In this document: piece after piece, positions 59,501-64,000 of the stretch | Layout: each line of letters begins with the position of its first letter | How positions within the stretch are numbered: position 1 is the first letter of the stretch | NCBI GenBank assembly: GCA_021442155.1 | Contig: CM038221.1 | Coordinates: 47,935,648-47,999,647, forward strand | From: Cymbidium sinense | Taxonomy: Eukaryota; Streptophyta; Magnoliopsida; Asparagales; Orchidaceae | Length of the DNA stretch: 64,000 nucleotides | Direction of reading: 5' to 3' | Program-made: the position numbers and the translations under genes | Notes under the pieces: generated by a model | Seen by the model: only the letters and a program-made list of their open reading frames with translations | Databases searched by the model: none | Told to the model about the DNA's origin: nothing

Positions 59501-62500
59501 ATGAACTATACACTTTGTGAATCCTATTCAAATCCATGTTAAGGGAAAATAAGAAAGCAACATAAAATACATCTTATGCTATAGTTGCATGCAAGCTTAT
59601 AAGTACTTATAAGTGGCATCACTTCATTCATAATCTTTGATTTATGGGTTTTGAAAATAATTTTTGGTTTAATAGTGATAATAACCACTCATATTCTTAA
59701 CTTTAGCCAAAACATGCAATTTGACATAAAAGGAAATATTTTATTTAATTGATTTTTCAAAAGAAATGAATGCATGATCTCATATGGCAAATAATATTTA
59801 GCATGCTTGGAAAGAAATAAAGTGATGTAAGCATATGATTTCATTCACCCTAATTAATTCCTAAAGATAATCCTATAAAATAAGATCATTTAAAGTGAAT
59901 CAAAATTCTTTAAGGAGATTTTTATTTTTGAATTTGAATTGACTTAAGAAATGTGAAAAGGGTTTGCTAGTCCTAACCCATTTCCCTAAGTGTGAATTGA
60001 TTTAGTTTAATTTTTATAATAATTAGGTTGATTTTATGTTTTGTTTAGGTCAATGTGTGAATTAAATCTATTAATTACCCCTTACCTGTACCACTTTAAC
60101 ATAATTAACCAAATAATTATTAGCCAACATATGATATTTAACCACGTGAAATTTAAATCAGCAATGCACCTAAGAAATAAAGGAGCCTAATGCAATTAGC
60201 TCACAATTATTGATTAATTAAACTAAAGGGTTTATTTTAAGTACTTTTATAACCATCCTAAGTCTTAATACTTAAATCCTTTCAATTAGTTAATTAAAGT
60301 TCTGGTATGATTTGGATTTTGATTAATTTTTGTTAATTAATTAATTGATGTGTTTTGATTAATTAATTATTTAAGAGGGAATGGAGATGATTTAAGGAAA
60401 GGATTGAAAGAGGGGTCTCAATCCATTTCCCTAAGCTTCATCACTATTAATAGAGGCTAATAAGCTTAATTAATTGATTAATTTACTATTTATTTACGTA
60501 GTTATCATTAATTAATAGAGGAGAGTAATTAAGGCTTAATCCAATGATTTACCTAATTATTTATCCAATAAATACCAAGAAAAATTGGGGAGGCAGAGCT
60601 CATCCCCCTAAACATCTCTGAAAAGTTTGAAATTAATTGGATAATTAATCAGAGAGTAATTATGTTAATTAAATTGTTAATTAAATCTTAATTAAGTAGA
60701 AATTATTAAAAAAATTAATTAAAAATTATTTTAATGAATTCCTCTTTAAAATACCTTTAAAATGAGCCCTCATTTGTATTTTTTAGATTTTTCTATAATT
60801 ATTTATGAATTTTGTAAGTTTCAGTATTAAAAATAGATTAATTAACCTAATTACCCCCTAATCCCGTCGGCACTACATGGTGGCTGACATGGTGCGCTTT
60901 TCACATGGCACGATGGGATTAGTTATTTAAGTTATCGAATCAAGTGTTGACGCGGAATGCGGCGAAATGCACTTTCAGTGTAGGATGTCCAATCTAAGAT
61001 CGGACGGCCATGTTAAACGTGCAATTTCAAAGAAGAAAAGAGGGGTTCTATGTGTGATTAGATTAGGACTGTCCATTCCGATCACATAGAACAAACGGTC
61101 TGTGATCTATCCCCTCTCGATCCGAGGGCGACGGATACCGTCTATCGATCGTCGCTGATCTGAGCTCACCCGAGCTCGATGGAGCCCAAATTGATCCCAC
61201 ACCTTCAAGGAAGTACAACAAACACATCTAATGGTGGAGATCACATGAGATACAAGTTTCCTTCACAAAGGACCAACCTATTTTGAGCCAATGATCAATT
61301 TTAATGGCATACCTCACCGAAGCTTGTGATCAGCGGTTCCAATGATTGAGGAAGCTTCGTTAGGTAGAAATGAAGCCTTGTTGAGCCGCACGAACTTTGA
61401 TTTGGTGTAGTTTGCTCAGAGGACCAACCCACAGCATGTAAGCAATCAGTCTTGATCGAACTCCACCCTCTGGCAATCAAGAAGCTTAGGAAATGATTCA
61501 TTTTGGCTCGTCTAGGTCCAAGGATGGTGTGTGCAAAATTAATTGCTTTTGGTTGTGAAATGGGGAAATGAGAATCACTTGTTTTCTCCCCTATTTCAAT
61601 TTCATGTAAAACCGAGAGTGGGGATTTTGGGGAGCTCAGGAAATGCAAGGGGAGGCTCTGGGATTTCTCTCTTTGGCTGCTAAGATTGAATCGAGTGTGA
61701 GTGTGTGTGTTTTAGTGATAATGATGGGGGTATACCCCCTCCTTCCTTATCTTGGATGGTGGTGATGGTTTCGGCTTCTTGGATCAATGGTTGTGATGGA
61801 GAGCTCGATTTGGGTAGAGAATCACTCCACTTGGCCTCACATGAGTGGAGGAAGGGTGAGAGGTGGCTGCCATGGGAATAGTGGATGTCCTTGGTGGTTT
61901 GAAATGCTCCAATGGGAATGGGGAGGTGATTTCACCTCCTATGAGTCATGGCCGACCCAACCACTCTTAGGTCAAGTCAGTCATGGTCCTTGGTGCCTAA
62001 GTGGACCCATGAATGGGTGTTAACTAGCCAAGGGGAGGAAATGATCAAAAGTGTAAGTGTCTTATCTCATAGGATGTCGTAAAACCAAGATTAAAGTGGT
62101 CATTTAGCTATGAGTTTCATTTATACAGATTTGAAATGGGTCAAAAGTGCGTTAGCCCAAATTTCAAGTGGTTTGGAGTTCATTTGGTTTGATTGGCTTG
62201 ATTTGACCTATTTAGGTTAAATTGGATTATGTTGGGTCAAGTTGACCAATTTGTCAAATTGGGTCAAACCAAGGGTTTGGATCAAGTTCACATGACTATT
62301 TGGAGTGTATTGATGTCATTGGTTTGGCTCAATTTTCTTTGGATTTGATTATGGCTCATTTGGGTTCATATAGGTCAAATGGGTCAAGTTGACCAATTTG
62401 ACCAATTTGACCAAATTGGGTTGGATTAAGTGTTGAGTCAAGTTCAATTGGCTAAATGAAAATGATTATAGGCTTTGGTTTGGTTTAATTTAGAATTAAT

Positions 62501-64000
62501 TTGGATTTTGGCTAATTTGACCCTTTATGTCAATTTGGGATAGGTTAGGTTAGGTTGACCAATTGGTCAAATTTGGCTCAATAATAGCTTCGGTCATGTT
62601 CAACAATCAATTTGGAATGAACTTGAACCATTAGTCATTCCACTATTCCAAACTGCACTGTCAAAATGAAGGTTGCAATCAATTTGGGTTGGATTCTGAT
62701 TTGACCTATTTTGGCATTTTAGGCTAATTTGGGTCAACTTGGGTCAAATGACCAATTGGAGTTGTTTTGGCTTAATTGAGGGTTTGGTCATGTTCAATCA
62801 TTGATTATGAATTGGTTTGAATCAAATGTTTCAGTCAATTTGGCATATGGTGTGTTTTAGCTAGTTTAGGTTTCATTTGGGCTAAAGGTTGACTTGGTCA
62901 ATGGGCTAAGTTGACTTGGTTTGACCCAATTCAAGACAATTGATTAACCTAGGATGATTGTTGATCATGATATTAGCTTTGGATGGGCGCAGTTCAATCA
63001 AATTTTTGTTGGATTAGAACTTGGCTCAAAAAAGTCTTTTAAGTCACTTTGGGTCAAGTGGACCTAAATGGGTCAATTGACTTGATCATGGCTTGATTCA
63101 AGTTTAGTTGTATTGATAAATGGATTTGAGATGAAAATATAAATCCAATTTCAAGTGATTTGAAGCCATATGGATTTGGGTTCATATGATAATTTCAAGT
63201 CAAAATGACTAACTTGGGTTTGACTTGGGTTAGCTTGGATTTGCTTTGATAATTATAGTTTATGTTTATATTTGGAACAATGATTGAAAGAATGATTGAA
63301 TCATGAAGAAATCCATGAGTTTTGAATTGATTTGGACAGCATTTAGCCTAGTTTAAGAAATTGGCTAAAAAAGGATTTGAATTGGATTTTTGATTTGATT
63401 TGGATTTAGTTTTGGCTTTTTGGATTTATATTTCATTTATATTTAGAAATATAAATGAAGATATAAATGAGTTATGAGAAAATCAATTGAGTTTGGAGTA
63501 ATTTAGAAGAAAATTTGACCAAACCTAAGGATGTATGTCAATAAGGCTTAAGTGGAGGAATTGATTTAGTTTGATTTATTTTTGGTCATTGGAGAATAGG
63601 TTTCATTTATATTTGTGAATATAAGTGAAGGAACAATTGATTTATAAAAAAATCAATTGAGTTTGGGATAGTTTGGATTGATATTTGACTAAGTTTATGA
63701 GAGTGGTTCATAAGACTTAAGAGGAAATTTTGGTGTTGGATTTAATTTGAGATTGATTTGTTTGGTTTAGAATTGATTTATGATTTGATATTTTATTTAA
63801 GATTAAATTGATATTTGAGAAAACCAAATGAATTGGGATTGATTTGAATTTGGTTAAGACTAAGTCCATAAGACAAAATCAAAGGGCTTAGGAAGGGTTT
63901 TGGCATTTGGATTTCATTATGGGATTGAATCATTTGACATGGAATTTGATTGATGATTTGGAGTTTGAATTGATATTTGAATTTGAGGTTTGGTTTGAGA
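56560..64000 (-). mobile_element. Minus-strand LTR, nearly complete, continuing past the right edge
   Basis: Reverse complement of canonical about 10700-18150. Lacks the last roughly 70 bp next to protease. Landmarks: the TTGTTGGGACACCACGTAG block (56570), the CTT-rich tract (58080-58135), the AT-rich zone (58700-60850), the CpG-retaining segment (60850-61170), the GGTCAA zone (62150-63100) with TTGACCAATTGGTCAA at 62555-62570, and AT hairpin units (63420-63640). It precedes the minus pol remnant in sense order, so it was that element's 5' LTR. ORFs 57244-57429, 57975-58217, 61301-61648 and 61787-62023 are unsupported by other LTR copies. Confidence 0.82.

Noticed and set aside
61301..61648. 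115-codon minus ORF and 61787-62023 plus ORF in the right LTR
   Set aside because: Corresponding LTR positions in other copies (about 13100-13400 and reversed 42780-43100) do not keep these frames.
1..64000. Host genes, tRNA or rRNA genes, DNA transposons
   Set aside because: Scanning both strands found no exon-like conserved protein outside the retroelement, no cloverleaf I could support and no terminal repeats other than the LTR family. Small or very old insertions inside the LTR could have been missed by eye.

Overview
The window is plant nuclear DNA made almost entirely of one family of Ty3/gypsy LTR retrotransposon. I see no host gene, tRNA, rRNA or prokaryotic feature. The coding remnants are gag, aspartic protease, reverse transcriptase, a first RNase H, a second RNase H-like domain and integrase, in the order of the plant Tat/Ogre lineage (two RNase H domains, an extra ORF before gag, a tRNA primer site of the TGGYGACTCC type). 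Everything is AT-rich, full of stops and frameshifts and poor in CpG outside one LTR segment, so this is old, probably methylated heterochromatin. I cannot name the species.

Reference copy, E1 (+ strand). The 5' LTR is 10420-18226 (7.8 kb, TGTTG...CAACA termini). The primer binding site is 18235-18252. A leader carrying a tandem array of hairpins follows (18720-20370), then ORF1 (20732-21690), gag (21973-23390), protease (24076-24640), RT (25260-26480), RNase H (26530-27110), second RNase H (27139-27537), integrase (27660-28720), a long repetitive 3' untranslated region (28880-31975) and a 3' LTR truncated at 38760. E1 starts inside an older minus-strand LTR.

Left of E1 (1-10419, minus strand): three LTR pieces separated by two short internal remnants, i.e. 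LTR / integrase scrap / deleted LTR / 3' UTR / LTR. Right of E1: a second LTR lies tail-to-tail with the E1 3' LTR and forms a 13.6 kb diverged inverted repeat (31976-45584). Next come another partial minus LTR (45585-48310), a minus gag-ORF1-hairpin leader (48311-53040), a minus integrase-RNase H-RT-protease block (53041-56532) and a nearly complete minus LTR running off the right edge (56560-64000). In sense order this right-hand block reads pol first and gag-leader second, so it is permuted or deleted relative to E1. LTR sequence makes up about 62% of the window.

The most interesting signal is the leader hairpin array. About 18 units spaced 60-100 bp apart each have a stem around a conserved loop near TACCCAAATT, and stem sequences differ from unit to unit while staying complementary. 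It is present in both copies that retain a leader. LTR positions below called 'canonical' use the coordinates of the E1 5' LTR.
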